From Planctomycetaceae bacterium (GTDB taxonomy: Bacteria; Planctomycetota; Planctomycetia; Planctomycetales; Planctomycetaceae), in assembly GCA_019636285.1 (NCBI GenBank), contig JAHBXV010000022.1:37133-101132 (forward strand): a stretch of DNA of 64,000 bases, given 5' to 3'. Shown piece by piece: positions 53,678-62,164 of this stretch. The first letter of the stretch is position 1. Every line of letters starts with the position of its first letter. The notes beneath the pieces were generated by a model, which ran no database searches, was not told the origin of the DNA, and saw nothing but the letters and a program-made list of their open reading frames with translations. A program made the translations under genes and the position numbers.

Positions 53678-53944
53678 CTAGCCTTCCGTCTTCTGGTTTC
53701 GCTGATCCCACTTGTACTTGCGCTGGAACTTCTCGACCCGGCCGGCCGTGTCGACGAACTTCTGCTGACCGGTGTAGAAGGGATGGGAAGCCGAGCTGAT
53801 GTCGACCGTCACCATCGGGTAGGTCTTGCCTTCGTACTCCGTGGTCTTCGGCGTATTGATGGTCGAACGCATCAGAAACTTCGTGCCGGTCGACGAATCG
53901 ACGAACACAACGTCGTGATATTTGGGATGAATGTCGTCTTTCAT
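53678..53944 (-). CDS. rpmE: 50S ribosomal protein L31, cysteine-free type
   Basis: An 88-residue bL31. The ATG at 53944 gives [20 protein letters not shown], the standard L31 opening, with [24 protein letters not shown] text in the middle and a Gln/Lys tail. The zinc-binding cysteines of the classical RpmE are missing (VVFVDSSTG instead of a Cys), so it is the C-minus type, seen as an alternative to zinc-dependent L31 under zinc limitation. No zinc-regulator site is visible upstream. Confidence 0.92.
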   Translation of the reverse strand: MKDDIHPKYHDVVFVDSSTGTKFLMRSTINTPKTTEYEGKTYPMVTVDISSASHPFYTGQQKFVDTAGRVEKFQRKYKWDQRNQKTEG

Positions 53945-54171
53945 GGCTCTTCTCAAACGCCCGCTCTCGCGGAAGACACAGATTCCGGGAAGCCCAGAAA
54001 GGTAGCAGGAACCGTCATGGGATGCAACTGCCTTGGTCGGCAGTTGCGAGGGGGAGATGGGGGGACGCGGTGAGGGGGCGACACGTAAGGGAGTGACATT
54101 GACGCAACATCCTGTTTCACCGATACATAAAGTGAACTGGCGTACCCCTCATTCTCCTCGGGAGTCGTATC

Positions 54172-55056
54172 ATGCGCCTTGCATTCATACTTTGCTTCTT
54201 GGCCGCCAGCTCGATCTCCGCTGCTGAAGATCTGCCTTCGGACTCAACGATTTCACAGTTGAGTGAGGCCGCCCGGTTGCTGGAGCAGGCGGGGGAAGGG
54301 GAATTGGCCGACCGCGTTCGCCAGCGACTGGTCGAGCGGAAGCAGGCCGATCACGAACATCTGGACGAACTGCGGAAACAGCGCGATGACCTGACACGCG
54401 AGATCGATCGGCTGACGCGGGAATTGGAGCTGGCTGGCGATACTCCGGCGGCCCATCATCCTGCCGTCCTGCTGCATGTCAACATGTTCAGGGTCGATCT
54501 GGATCGACTGCGGAAACTGCGCCCCGAGTTCGCCGACAAATTGCTGGCAGGCCTTGAGACGCCGCCTCAGGGCCGGGAAAGGAATCTGCCGAGTTCGGAA
54601 ATGATGCGCCGGTTATTTTATGTGGCCAATCACGGCGAGACGGCGGAGCCCTTGCTCCTGTTCGATGTCGACGCGTCGCTCCATCTCCCCCTCGGCGAGA
54701 AGGTGACCTCCTTCAGCGGCGGTGAAATCGAGATCCCCCTGCCAGGGACGCAAAAGGAAACATGCGAAATCGGGACGCGCGTGACGGCAACGATCGACCG
54801 ACATGAAGACGGCGAGTGGCAGGGCCGACTCATGGTGCGCCAGACGACCATCGATCACGCCTACGCGACCAAAGCTGCTGACGGAACGTCGATTCCGGGC
54901 CTTCATGTTCGCAGCATTGACACACGCATCAAAGCGAAAGCGGGTGAACCTCAAGTCATTGGCGCGCTCACGTCCCAGGAGCAGGGCAAAGATTACCTGA
55001 TGCTGGCGATGATTGTGCTCGAACCGGAGAATAGAACTCAGGTGGAATCGCCCTGA
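54172..55056 (+). CDS. Exported protein with coiled-coil region, unknown function
   Basis: A 294-residue protein with a signal peptide (MRLAFILCFLAASSISAAE). Residues about 25-95 are a charged helix with heptad-like spacing (LADRVRQRLVERKQADHEHL, LRKQRDDLTREIDRLTRELE). The remaining part is beta-rich: HGETAEPLLLFDVDASLHLP, CEIGTRVTATIDRHEDGEW, VRSIDTRIKAKAGEPQVIGALTS and EQGKDYLMLAMIVLEPENR. The last segment recalls the end of a secretin-type domain ('G.p.viGglts...'), but the family is not certain. It precedes the helicase gene by 84 bases. Confidence 0.7.
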   Translation: MRLAFILCFLAASSISAAEDLPSDSTISQLSEAARLLEQAGEGELADRVRQRLVERKQADHEHLDELRKQRDDLTREIDRLTRELELAGDTPAAHHPAVLLHVNMFRVDLDRLRKLRPEFADKLLAGLETPPQGRERNLPSSEMMRRLFYVANHGETAEPLLLFDVDASLHLPLGEKVTSFSGGEIEIPLPGTQKETCEIGTRVTATIDRHEDGEWQGRLMVRQTTIDHAYATKAADGTSIPGLHVRSIDTRIKAKAGEPQVIGALTSQEQGKDYLMLAMIVLEPENRTQVESP

Positions 55057-55140
55057 CGGCTTCCCCGTTTTGCATTCCCGAAGACTTCACGCCACGATGT
55101 CTTTGACTGCCGCCGAAACTGTCGGCTGAGCGGTTGAACG

Positions 55141-57126
55141 ATGGAGCGAGGCGTGACGATTTCTCCCACGGATGTCCTTGGCGATGGCGGGCTGGTGGCT
55201 CGCCGCATGCCGCAATTCGAAAGCCGGCCCCAGCAACTGGAAATGGCCCAGGCTGTCGAATCGGCCATCGCCGAGCAGCGGCATCTCGTCGTCGAGGCAG
55301 GAACGGGCACGGGCAAAAGTTTCGCCTACCTGGTCCCCGCTATTCTCGCCGCGTCGGCTCGCCGGCCGGGGAGCGAGGGAGGCAAGTCCAAGCCCATCAT
55401 CATTTCGACGCACACGATCAGCCTGCAGGAGCAACTGGTCGACCGGGACATTCCGTTTCTCAATGCGGTCATGCCGGTCGAATTCTCGGCTGTGCTGGCC
55501 AAAGGGCGATCCAACTACATCAGCCTGCGGCGGCTCAAGGGAGCCGTCGAAAAGCATCGTTCGCTGTTCGCCACCGATGAAGAAGACCGGCAACTGGCCC
55601 GCGTCGCCGAATGGTCCGGAAAGACGACCGATGGCAGCCGGGCCGATCTAGATTTCCAGCCGTTTTCGGTCGTGTGGGATGAGGTTCGTAGCGAGCATGG
55701 CAATTGCCTGGGACGCAACTGCCCCACGTACGAATCCTGCTTCTACTACAAGGCCCGCCGTCGCGTCTGGAACGCGAACGTGGTGATCGTTAACCACGCC
55801 CTGTTCTTTGCCGATCTGGCACTTCGCCGCGAGGGGGCGCAGGTCTTGCCCGACTACGACGTCGTCATCTTCGACGAAGCCCACACACTCGAGCAGGTCG
55901 CCGCCGACCACCTGGGGGCTTCGGTTTCGAGCGGGCAACTCGAATATCTATTGGGCCGCCTCTACAACGACCGCACGCAAAAAGGGCTCATGATCCGCGC
56001 GAACGACATCGCCGGGCAAAAGCTGGTCGACAGCACACGACATGCAGGCCGCGATCTGTTCGAGGAACTCCGCGACTGGACGCGCCGCAAGGCTTCATCA
56101 AATGGCCGTCTACGTCAGCCACCCCCCCTCCCCAACGAAGTCAGCCCGCTGCTGAACGAGTTAGCCGCCACGTTGACACGGCTGGCGACCGACCAGGAGA
56201 CGGATGAAGAGAAGATCGAGTACGCGGCCGCGGCAGATCGTTGCACGGGGTTCGCCCAAACGCTGACCGGCTGGATGGAGCAGAGGATCGAGGGCTCCGT
56301 CTACTGGCTCGAGACGAGCGGCAAACGGCAGGAACGGATTGAGCTGAATTCGTCACCAATCGATGTCGGCCCCATTTTGGCCGAGGAACTGTTCAATTCC
56401 GTGAAGACGGCCGTCCTTACCAGCGCGACGCTGGCCGTCGGCGAAGATGACTTCGGCTTCATCCGTCAGCGGTTGGGTCTGACACGAGCCGAGGAGCTGA
56501 AACTCGGCAGCCCGTTCAATTTTCGCGAACAGGTGACGTTGCGGCTTCCATCCGGGTTGCCCGACCCTGGTGAGTCACCCGCTCAATTCGAGTCAGCCGC
56601 CTGCGATCGAATTCGGGAATACATTGAACTGACACGCGGGCGGGCGTTCGTCCTGTTTACCAGCTATCGAATGTTGCAGCTCTGCGTCCAGCGGCTCATG
56701 CCCTGGCTGACGCGGGAGAACTACGGCTGCTATGTGCAGGGTCAGGAACTGCAACGCTCCGCCATGATCGAGAAGTTCCGCAACGATCCAGCCGGGGTGC
56801 TCTTCGGGACCGACAGCTTCTGGCAGGGCGTCGATGTTCCGGGCGAGGCGTTGCAGAACGTGATTATCACCAAGCTCCCGTTCACCGTCCCCGATCATCC
56901 CCTCCTGGAAGCCCGCGTGGAGTCGATCCGCTCGCGGGGAGGCAACCCGTTCTTCGAGTACCAGGTGCCGGAAGCAGTCATCAAACTCAAACAGGGCTTC
57001 GGCCGGCTGATTCGCACTCGAACGGATCATGGAATCGTGGTGATCCTCGACCCCCGCATTTCGACCAAGCGCTACGGCAAGCTATTTCTGAACAGCCTGC
57101 CCGACTGCCGCATTCAGCACGATTGA
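55141..57126 (+). CDS. DinG/YoaA-type ATP-dependent DNA helicase with an altered iron-sulfur site
   Basis: A 661-residue superfamily 2 helicase of the XPD/DinG group. Motif I is EAGTGTGKS (52-60), motif II DEAH (245-248), motif V/VI FGTDSFWQGVDVPGEALQ and KQGFGRLIRTRTDHG. The iron-sulfur domain has three of the four cysteines: Cys 189, 194 and 200 in NCLGRNCPTYESC. The first one, expected in KGRSNYI-C, is Ser 128 (KGRSNYISLRRL). Function is expected in DNA repair or R-loop/replication conflicts. The start ATG 55141 is supported by family length. Confidence 0.9.
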   Translation: MERGVTISPTDVLGDGGLVARRMPQFESRPQQLEMAQAVESAIAEQRHLVVEAGTGTGKSFAYLVPAILAASARRPGSEGGKSKPIIISTHTISLQEQLVDRDIPFLNAVMPVEFSAVLAKGRSNYISLRRLKGAVEKHRSLFATDEEDRQLARVAEWSGKTTDGSRADLDFQPFSVVWDEVRSEHGNCLGRNCPTYESCFYYKARRRVWNANVVIVNHALFFADLALRREGAQVLPDYDVVIFDEAHTLEQVAADHLGASVSSGQLEYLLGRLYNDRTQKGLMIRANDIAGQKLVDSTRHAGRDLFEELRDWTRRKASSNGRLRQPPPLPNEVSPLLNELAATLTRLATDQETDEEKIEYAAAADRCTGFAQTLTGWMEQRIEGSVYWLETSGKRQERIELNSSPIDVGPILAEELFNSVKTAVLTSATLAVGEDDFGFIRQRLGLTRAEELKLGSPFNFREQVTLRLPSGLPDPGESPAQFESAACDRIREYIELTRGRAFVLFTSYRMLQLCVQRLMPWLTRENYGCYVQGQELQRSAMIEKFRNDPAGVLFGTDSFWQGVDVPGEALQNVIITKLPFTVPDHPLLEARVESIRSRGGNPFFEYQVPEAVIKLKQGFGRLIRTRTDHGIVVILDPRISTKRYGKLFLNSLPDCRIQHD

Positions 57127-57184
57127 CTGATGCTCTGGAGAAGGCTCGACCAAGTTTGGTCTTGGGTAGATTCTTTGAAGGCAG

Positions 57185-57283
57185 GACTCTCACGAAGTCA
57201 CGGAGAAGACTGGAAGGCCTCGTTAAACGGACCCAACGGCATTTCTTCTTGCCTCTCTCCGTGCCTTGGTGGCTTTGTGAGAT
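57185..57283. repeat. Inverted-repeat element, relative of the one at 24551
   Basis: CTCTCACGAAGTCACGGAG (57187-57205) and CTCTCCGTGCCTTGGTGGCT (57253-57272, then TTGTGAGA) form an imperfect hairpin resembling the element at 24551-24655. It lies just after the helicase gene, before the convergent cysH. Confidence 0.5.
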
Positions 57284-57377
57284 ACTCCAAAAAAGGCTGT
57301 TCTTCTGGGGGCTCGAAGACTCGACCCCAGCCACCCAACTGAATTGAAACCGGGGAGATCGGTTCCCGTGCAGCACG

Positions 57378-58169
57378 TCAGATCGCGAAATCGGTCGTGC
57401 GGCCGAGGAGTTTGTCGATCACTTCCTGCGGCAGGTCGATATGCAGCGCCGCCATCTCGTCGCGTTCGTTGGGATTGATGCCGCAATAGACCGACCATGG
57501 CCCCAGGTGTCGCCAGCGGCCGGCCCGCTTGGGCTCATTCGGCAGGACGGGTGTCGTGCAGCGGTTGCAGCCAATCGTGCTGAATCCCTGATGATGCAGC
57601 GGATTCACGATGACTTCGTTCTGCGCAATGTACGCATCCAGCTCTTCATCCGTCATGTTGGCGAGCGGATTGATGCGGACACTGTGCAGTTCGGTATCGA
57701 CCATCAGGAACGGGCAGCGATCGCGGCGGCCGCCATCGGCCCGGCGCAGGCTGCCAATCATCGCGTCGTAGCGGCCGCGCACCGTGTAAAGCGGCTCGGT
57801 TTTGCGGAGGTGGCAGCACTCCTTCTGCCCTTCCGGCGTCAGGTACAGAATGCCGCGCTCCTTCGTCTGCTCTTCCATCGTCTGCCGCGGCATGAGCGTG
57901 ACGATTTCGAGTCCATACTCACGGCCGACGCGATCGCGGGTTTCCAGCGTCTCCTGGAAGTTGACTCCCGTATCGACGAAGACAATCGGAATGTCGAGTT
58001 TCAGCCGCGAAATCATATGGCAGACGGTGCTTCCGGCCATCTGCATGGCCGAGAGCGCGGCGACTCGCGTGCCAAAGACTTCGCTCGCCCAGCGCAGGAT
58101 CTCCTCGGGCGTTCGTTCTTCGAAGGTCTGGTTGAGCGGCTGCAAATCCGCCTGGGTCAGCATGGGCAT
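57378..58169 (-). CDS. cysH: Phosphoadenylyl/adenylyl-sulfate reductase
   Basis: A 263-residue thioredoxin-dependent reductase of the CysH family, reducing (P)APS to sulfite in assimilatory sulfate reduction. The PP-like ATP-pyrophosphatase fold starts [20 protein letters not shown]. The cysteine pairs CC (118-119, KECCHLRK) and CxxC (201-204, GCNRC) that ligate a 4Fe-4S cluster indicate APS specificity. The catalytic Cys 229 is in YCGIN, an unusual form of the normal ECGLH. It stands alone; no other sulfate assimilation gene is in the window. Confidence 0.9.
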   Translation of the reverse strand: MPMLTQADLQPLNQTFEERTPEEILRWASEVFGTRVAALSAMQMAGSTVCHMISRLKLDIPIVFVDTGVNFQETLETRDRVGREYGLEIVTLMPRQTMEEQTKERGILYLTPEGQKECCHLRKTEPLYTVRGRYDAMIGSLRRADGGRRDRCPFLMVDTELHSVRINPLANMTDEELDAYIAQNEVIVNPLHHQGFSTIGCNRCTTPVLPNEPKRAGRWRHLGPWSVYCGINPNERDEMAALHIDLPQEVIDKLLGRTTDFAI

Positions 58170-58324
58170 GAGAACATCCGTCGCGTCAAACCGTCACGGT
58201 CCGTCCGGGGGCGTCGACGCTCCCGGAATTGGCCGACAGTTTCGCGTAAATCGCTTCCTCGCAAACTTCGGCGGAAGTGTAGCAAATCGCGGCCTCCGGC
58301 AAAGCCCCACGCCCTCGCGAACCC

Positions 58325-59158
58325 TCACGTCCCGGCGGTTTCGAGGTCGGCCAGGACTTGCCGCATGTAGGAAAGGCTCGATTCGGCGATCACTTCGGCT
58401 CCGGGGCGGTAGTCAAACACTTCAACCGACACCCAGCCCGAATAGTCGGAGTCGATGAGCGCCCGCAGGATCGGGTGATAGTCGGTTTCCCCCATTCCGG
58501 GACCGAGCAGGTTCGAGTCATTGACATGAAAATGGCCGGTGATGTCTCGATATTTGTGGATCAGGTCCGGAATCGGCGTCGGCTCCGACAACATTGCTTT
58601 GACATCCTGGTGCAGCACGATGTTCGGGTGATCCACCATTTCGATCAGTTTGACGCCATCGGCGCAGGTGTTAAGGAAGTCCGTTTCCAGCGGCGTCAGC
58701 GGTTCCACGCACAGTTTGACGTTGGCATCGGCAAACGCCGGCATCGCCGCCTTAAACACTTCGGCCGCATGGCTGTACGCCTGGTCCAGGCTCATTCCCC
58801 GCTCCAGGCTGCGCTGCGCGGGCGAGCCGAAAACGAGCACGCTCCCGCCGAGATCACCACAGGCTTTAGCCAGTTCCTGCAAGTACGCGGCCGTCGCCTT
58901 GCGGACCTGGGCGTCGAATGTCGTTAAGTGAAGCCCGGTGGTTTTCGCCAGCAGCCAGTGCAGGCCGATGATCTCGACCCCTGAGTCACTGGCAATTTTA
59001 CGCAGTTCGGCGCGCTTCGCGGGCGAAATCTGCTCGACGCGTTCGGCCACGGTGAATGGGGCAAGTTCCAGTCCAGTGTAGCCGACCTTCGCGGCGTACT
59101 CGCACTGCCGTTTCCAGTCCCAGCCTTCAAACAATTCCTGACAGATCGCGAACTTCAT
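58325..59158 (-). CDS. Sugar phosphate isomerase/epimerase-like TIM barrel
   Basis: A 277-residue AP endonuclease 2/xylose-isomerase-like TIM-barrel protein. ATG 59158 gives MKFAICQELFEGWDWKRQCE, the family start; the open frame continues upstream to 59596 without protein-like sequence. Landmarks are AKVGYTGLELAPFT, GVEIIGLHWLL, GGSVLVFGSP, NVKLCVEPLTPLETDFLN, IVLHQDVKAML, HFHVNDSNLLGPG and GWVSVEVFDYRPG, which include metal-ligand-type Glu, Asp and His. The substrate is not known. Such genes are numerous in planctomycetes. Confidence 0.88.
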   Translation of the reverse strand: MKFAICQELFEGWDWKRQCEYAAKVGYTGLELAPFTVAERVEQISPAKRAELRKIASDSGVEIIGLHWLLAKTTGLHLTTFDAQVRKATAAYLQELAKACGDLGGSVLVFGSPAQRSLERGMSLDQAYSHAAEVFKAAMPAFADANVKLCVEPLTPLETDFLNTCADGVKLIEMVDHPNIVLHQDVKAMLSEPTPIPDLIHKYRDITGHFHVNDSNLLGPGMGETDYHPILRALIDSDYSGWVSVEVFDYRPGAEVIAESSLSYMRQVLADLETAGT

Positions 59159-59650
59159 CGCCCCGTCTCCAAAGTGTGGGGTGGAGGGTCGTTTTTCTAC
59201 CTGCGTACCGAACGGATGGCCGTTCGTGCAAGGAAGCCACCCGAATTTCCGGGTCGACAACTCCGGTAAGACGCTGGTTGGGCAAGGTTGCGGCCGAGGC
59301 AATTTGTGCGGAATGGGGAACGCTGCGGGTGATAGGTGAACAAACCCGAGAATGGGAGTTCGCGGCGTCGATGGAAAGATCGGGAATATCCGGAAGAAGC
59401 TCCCGGCGATCAACATGTGTTCAAAAGACCACATTTCGCCGCATCGAGTTTCAAAGCGACGGCGACCGGCTTGTTTGGGGGTTTTGGAAAGACCTGCGGG
59501 ACGGTGAATTTGCGTGGTTTGGCTCATGGAGGTTGGGTTTAACGGCCGATCCTCTTTTTGTGAGGGGGAAATTGTCGTTGAGCCCCGACGCGCCAAGTTG
59601 ACGCACCAATTGATTCACCACCGTGCTGACAAAGGGATAGGGACAGACCA
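59159..59650. other. Non-coding region upstream of the YTV gene
   Basis: About 490 bases between divergent genes. It should contain promoters for both; I did not find a convincing -35/-10 pair. Frames crossing it have poor protein character. An AGGGATAGGGA purine run at 59635-59645 may act as the ribosome-binding site of the YTV gene. Confidence 0.4.
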
Positions 59651-61015
59651 ATGAGACACGCAGTCTGGATCATCGCCGTGGCGGGGCTGGTCAGCCACTT
59701 CACCGGCGATTCGACCGAAGCCTCATACGCCGGAGCGGGGAGCTACAACTGCTGCCCGACACAAGCGTGCGCGCCGAGCGGAGACTACGTTGCCGCCCAG
59801 AGTTGCTGCACGACCTGCTACAAGACCGTCGTTGAAACGGTCATGGAACCCCGCACGTACACCTGCACGCGGACGGTCTACGACCAGATTTGCGAGCAGG
59901 TTCCGATTACGTGCACGCGAACTGTTCACGACACGCACTACCGCGACGAGTGCTACATGGTTCGCACGCCCTGCTACCAGACGTGCTACCGCGACGTCTG
60001 CTGCACCGTCCGCAAGCCTGTCTACAACACCTGCTATCGCGATGTCTGCTGCAAGGTCCGCAAGCCCTGCTACCAGACGTGCTACCGCGATGTCTGCTGC
60101 ACCGTTCGCAAGCCCTGCTACAACACCTGCTACCGCGACGTCTGCTGCACCGTCCGCAAGCCCTGCTACAACACCTGCTATCGCGATGTCTGCTGCACCG
60201 TCTGGAAGACCGAAACCGAGACCTGCTACAAGAACGTCTGCTACACCGTCTGCAAGCCGGTTGTCGAGCAGAAGCAAGTCCAGGTTTGCTCGGGTGAATG
60301 GAAGACGGAAACCTACCAGGTTCCCGGCCCGACCGTTCAGCGCTGCGTCTGCGATCCCGGCACCTACGAATGGGATCCCTGCCGTTGCTGCTGCGTCTAC
60401 AAGCCCGGCTGCTGCCGAATCGTCTGCGAACAGTGCCCGCCGGTCACCTGCTGCCGCAAGGTCTGGTGCCCCAAGGTCGAATGCCGCACGGTCTGCTGCA
60501 CCCGCTACGAGCAGGAAGTTCGTCAGTGCCAGGTTCCGTACACGGTCTGCCGCCGCGTCCCCTGCACCGTGACGAAGAAGGTTCCCTACACGACCTGCAC
60601 CTGGACCTGCGAGACCATCACCAAGAAGGTTCCGTACACCACCTGCACCTGGACGTGTGAGACCATCACCAAGAAGGTTCCGTACACCACCTGCACCTGG
60701 ACCGAAGAGTGCATTACGAAGAAGGTGCCCTACACCACCTGCACCTGGACCTGCGAAACCATCACCAAGAAGGTTCCGTACACCACCTGCACCTACAAGA
60801 CCGAATGCCGCACTCGCAAGGTACCCTACACCACCTGCCGCCAGGTCTGCGAGACCCGCATGGTGACCAAGACCCGTTGCGTACCCCGCCAGGTCTGCGA
60901 AACCAAGACGGTCTGCGTTCCTCGCAAAGTCTGCCGCACGATTCCCGTGCAGACCTGCTGCCCGGTCGACCCCGGCTGTGCCGCTCCGGCCCCGTCCTGT
61001 GCGGTGCCGCAGTAA
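59651..61015 (+). CDS. Cysteine-rich YTV-motif cell-wall protein
   Basis: A 454-residue exported protein with a signal peptide (about 1-29) and about 72 cysteines (16 per cent). It consists of two blocks of 16-residue repeats. In residues 112-182, CYRDVCC recurs at 112, 128, 144, 160 and 176. In 295-396, VPYT(T/V)C recurs at 295, 311, 327, 343, 359, 375 and 391. The VPYTxC units match the YTV motif of planctomycete proteins reported in cell-wall fractions of Rhodopirellula. The unlabelled middle (about 200-290) is also Cys-rich. The tail [11 protein letters not shown] repeats a motif of the protein at 50968. It is presumed to be disulfide-cross-linked in the outer envelope or stalk. A strong hairpin terminator follows. 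Confidence 0.9.
   Translation: MRHAVWIIAVAGLVSHFTGDSTEASYAGAGSYNCCPTQACAPSGDYVAAQSCCTTCYKTVVETVMEPRTYTCTRTVYDQICEQVPITCTRTVHDTHYRDECYMVRTPCYQTCYRDVCCTVRKPVYNTCYRDVCCKVRKPCYQTCYRDVCCTVRKPCYNTCYRDVCCTVRKPCYNTCYRDVCCTVWKTETETCYKNVCYTVCKPVVEQKQVQVCSGEWKTETYQVPGPTVQRCVCDPGTYEWDPCRCCCVYKPGCCRIVCEQCPPVTCCRKVWCPKVECRTVCCTRYEQEVRQCQVPYTVCRRVPCTVTKKVPYTTCTWTCETITKKVPYTTCTWTCETITKKVPYTTCTWTEECITKKVPYTTCTWTCETITKKVPYTTCTYKTECRTRKVPYTTCRQVCETRMVTKTRCVPRQVCETKTVCVPRKVCRTIPVQTCCPVDPGCAAPAPSCAVPQ
60533..60838 (+). repeat. In-frame 48-bp tandem repeat inside the YTV gene
   Basis: Seven copies of a 48-base unit encoding AKKVPYTTCTWTCETI-like text. The copies are out of exact phase only in codons for the variable middle. 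The first block, 59969-60208, has five copies of another 48-base unit. The equal period of both blocks is notable. Confidence 0.8.
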
Positions 61016-61039
61016 AGTCGAAGGTTGATGGTTGAGAGT

Positions 61040-61087
61040 TAAAAACGCGAAGCCCGGGAGCATGATGTTCCCGGGCTTCGTCGTTTT
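61040..61087. terminator. Bidirectional terminator after the YTV gene
   Basis: GAAGCCCGGGA (61049-61059) pairs with TCCCGGGCTTC (61069-61079) around a 9-base loop; AAAAA precedes and TTTT follows after a short GTCG spacer. It lies between the YTV gene and the SMP-30 gene, which converge. Confidence 0.75.
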
Positions 61088-61105
61088 CAGCCGGTCTCAC
61101 GAAAC

Positions 61106-61139
61106 CTAGCCGCGACCCGAAGGGGAGCGCTCCCCTTTT
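61106..61139. repeat. Copy of the dispersed TAGCCGCGACCC...GGGGAGCGCT repeat
   Basis: CTAGCCGCGACCCGAAGGGG continues into AGCGCTCCCCTTTTC; positions 61120-61137 form a perfect 18-base palindrome. It lies just beyond the YTV terminator and reaches the stop codon of the SMP-30 gene. Confidence 0.65.
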
Positions 61140-62098
61140 CACACCCCCGAACGATGGACGACCCAACCGGGCGTCTGGGTGCGGAAGTGATAGAGCGTTT
61201 TACCCGCTGTCACGTACAGCGTCTTGAGATCCGGGCCTCCGAACGTGCAGTTCGTCAGCACGTCTTCCGGAATCGGCATCCGTCCGATGAGGCGACCGGT
61301 CGGTTCAACGACGTAGATACCCGCCGGAACCATGCGGTTTTCATGCGGTCCGCGCGGATGATGGATACCTGCGGCGATGTACAGCCGCCCTTCGGCGTCA
61401 ACGCACATCCCGTCGCCGCCGCGTCCCGGCGCGAAATCGATGACCAGCCGCTGATTCGAGAGCGTGCCATCGTCGGCCAACGAAAACGACCAGATCTTCC
61501 GGTTGCCGCCCACGATCGGGCAACTGTCGACAAGGTACAAAGTTCGCTCATCCGGCGACAACGCGACGCCGTTCGGACGTTGAATGTCCGGCTGCGAAAG
61601 GACGCGAGTCAGCGTTCCATCGGGATCAATCCGGTAGACGGAATCGTGCGTCAGCTCCATGGTCGCGCGATCGCCGTAACAGGGATCGGTGAAGAAAATG
61701 CGTCCGTTCGAGCAGGCGGCGATGTCGTTGGGGGCATTGAACCGCCTCCCCTCGAAGCGCTCGGCCAGCACTTCCACCTCGCCGGTCACCATGTTGGTGC
61801 GCGTAATCCGCCGGTTTCCGTCGTTGTTCCCAAATTCATTCCCCTCGCAGGCCAGCAGATTTCCAGCCTTATCGAACAGCAGCCCGTTGGCACGACCGCT
61901 GGGTTCGCGGAATTCCGAGCGAGTCTTCGTTGAAGGGTTCCAGCAAAGAATCCGGTTGCCGGCAATGTCGGTGAAGTAAACCAGGCCATTCGCCGCCGCA
62001 GCCGGTCCTTCGAGAAACGCGACCAGATTAGCGGATGCCGCCGCCGCGTCGTGAAAAATCGCCGACGGAGTGGGAACGGAACTAAAGTCGGGAGTCAT
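61139..62098 (-). CDS. SMP-30/gluconolactonase family protein
   Basis: A 319-residue six-bladed propeller hydrolase. ATG 62098 starts MTPDFSSVPTPSAIF; the longer frame to 62155 was rejected because the family text begins here. Landmarks are FLEGPAAAANGLVYFTDIAG, GLLFDKAGNLLACEGN, FNAPNDIAACSNGRIFFTDP, RPNGVALSPDERTLYLVDSC, DGMCVDAEGRLYIAAG and NCTFGGPDLKTLYVTAG, which include the Glu, Asn and Asp metal ligands of the SMP-30 fold. It has no signal peptide. The substrate is probably a sugar lactone. It may be co-transcribed with the enzyme gene 66 bases upstream. Confidence 0.88.
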   Translation of the reverse strand: MTPDFSSVPTPSAIFHDAAAASANLVAFLEGPAAAANGLVYFTDIAGNRILCWNPSTKTRSEFREPSGRANGLLFDKAGNLLACEGNEFGNNDGNRRITRTNMVTGEVEVLAERFEGRRFNAPNDIAACSNGRIFFTDPCYGDRATMELTHDSVYRIDPDGTLTRVLSQPDIQRPNGVALSPDERTLYLVDSCPIVGGNRKIWSFSLADDGTLSNQRLVIDFAPGRGGDGMCVDAEGRLYIAAGIHHPRGPHENRMVPAGIYVVEPTGRLIGRMPIPEDVLTNCTFGGPDLKTLYVTAGKTLYHFRTQTPGWVVHRSGV

Positions 62099-62164
62099 GG
62101 GAGCCTCGCTCGGCGGAAAGCGGAATACGGAGAGCGGAGAGCCAGAACAATCCAAGTTCGCTCA

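Noticed and set aside
59969..60838. CRISPR-like periodic repeats
   Set aside because: The 48-bp period lies in frame inside a coding gene, the units differ in conservative substitutions, and no spacers or cas genes exist.
59723..61063. 446-codon minus-strand frame opposite the YTV gene
   Set aside because: A consequence of the repetitive Cys/Thr/Val codons; its Gly/Ala-rich translation simply mirrors the 48-bp repeats.
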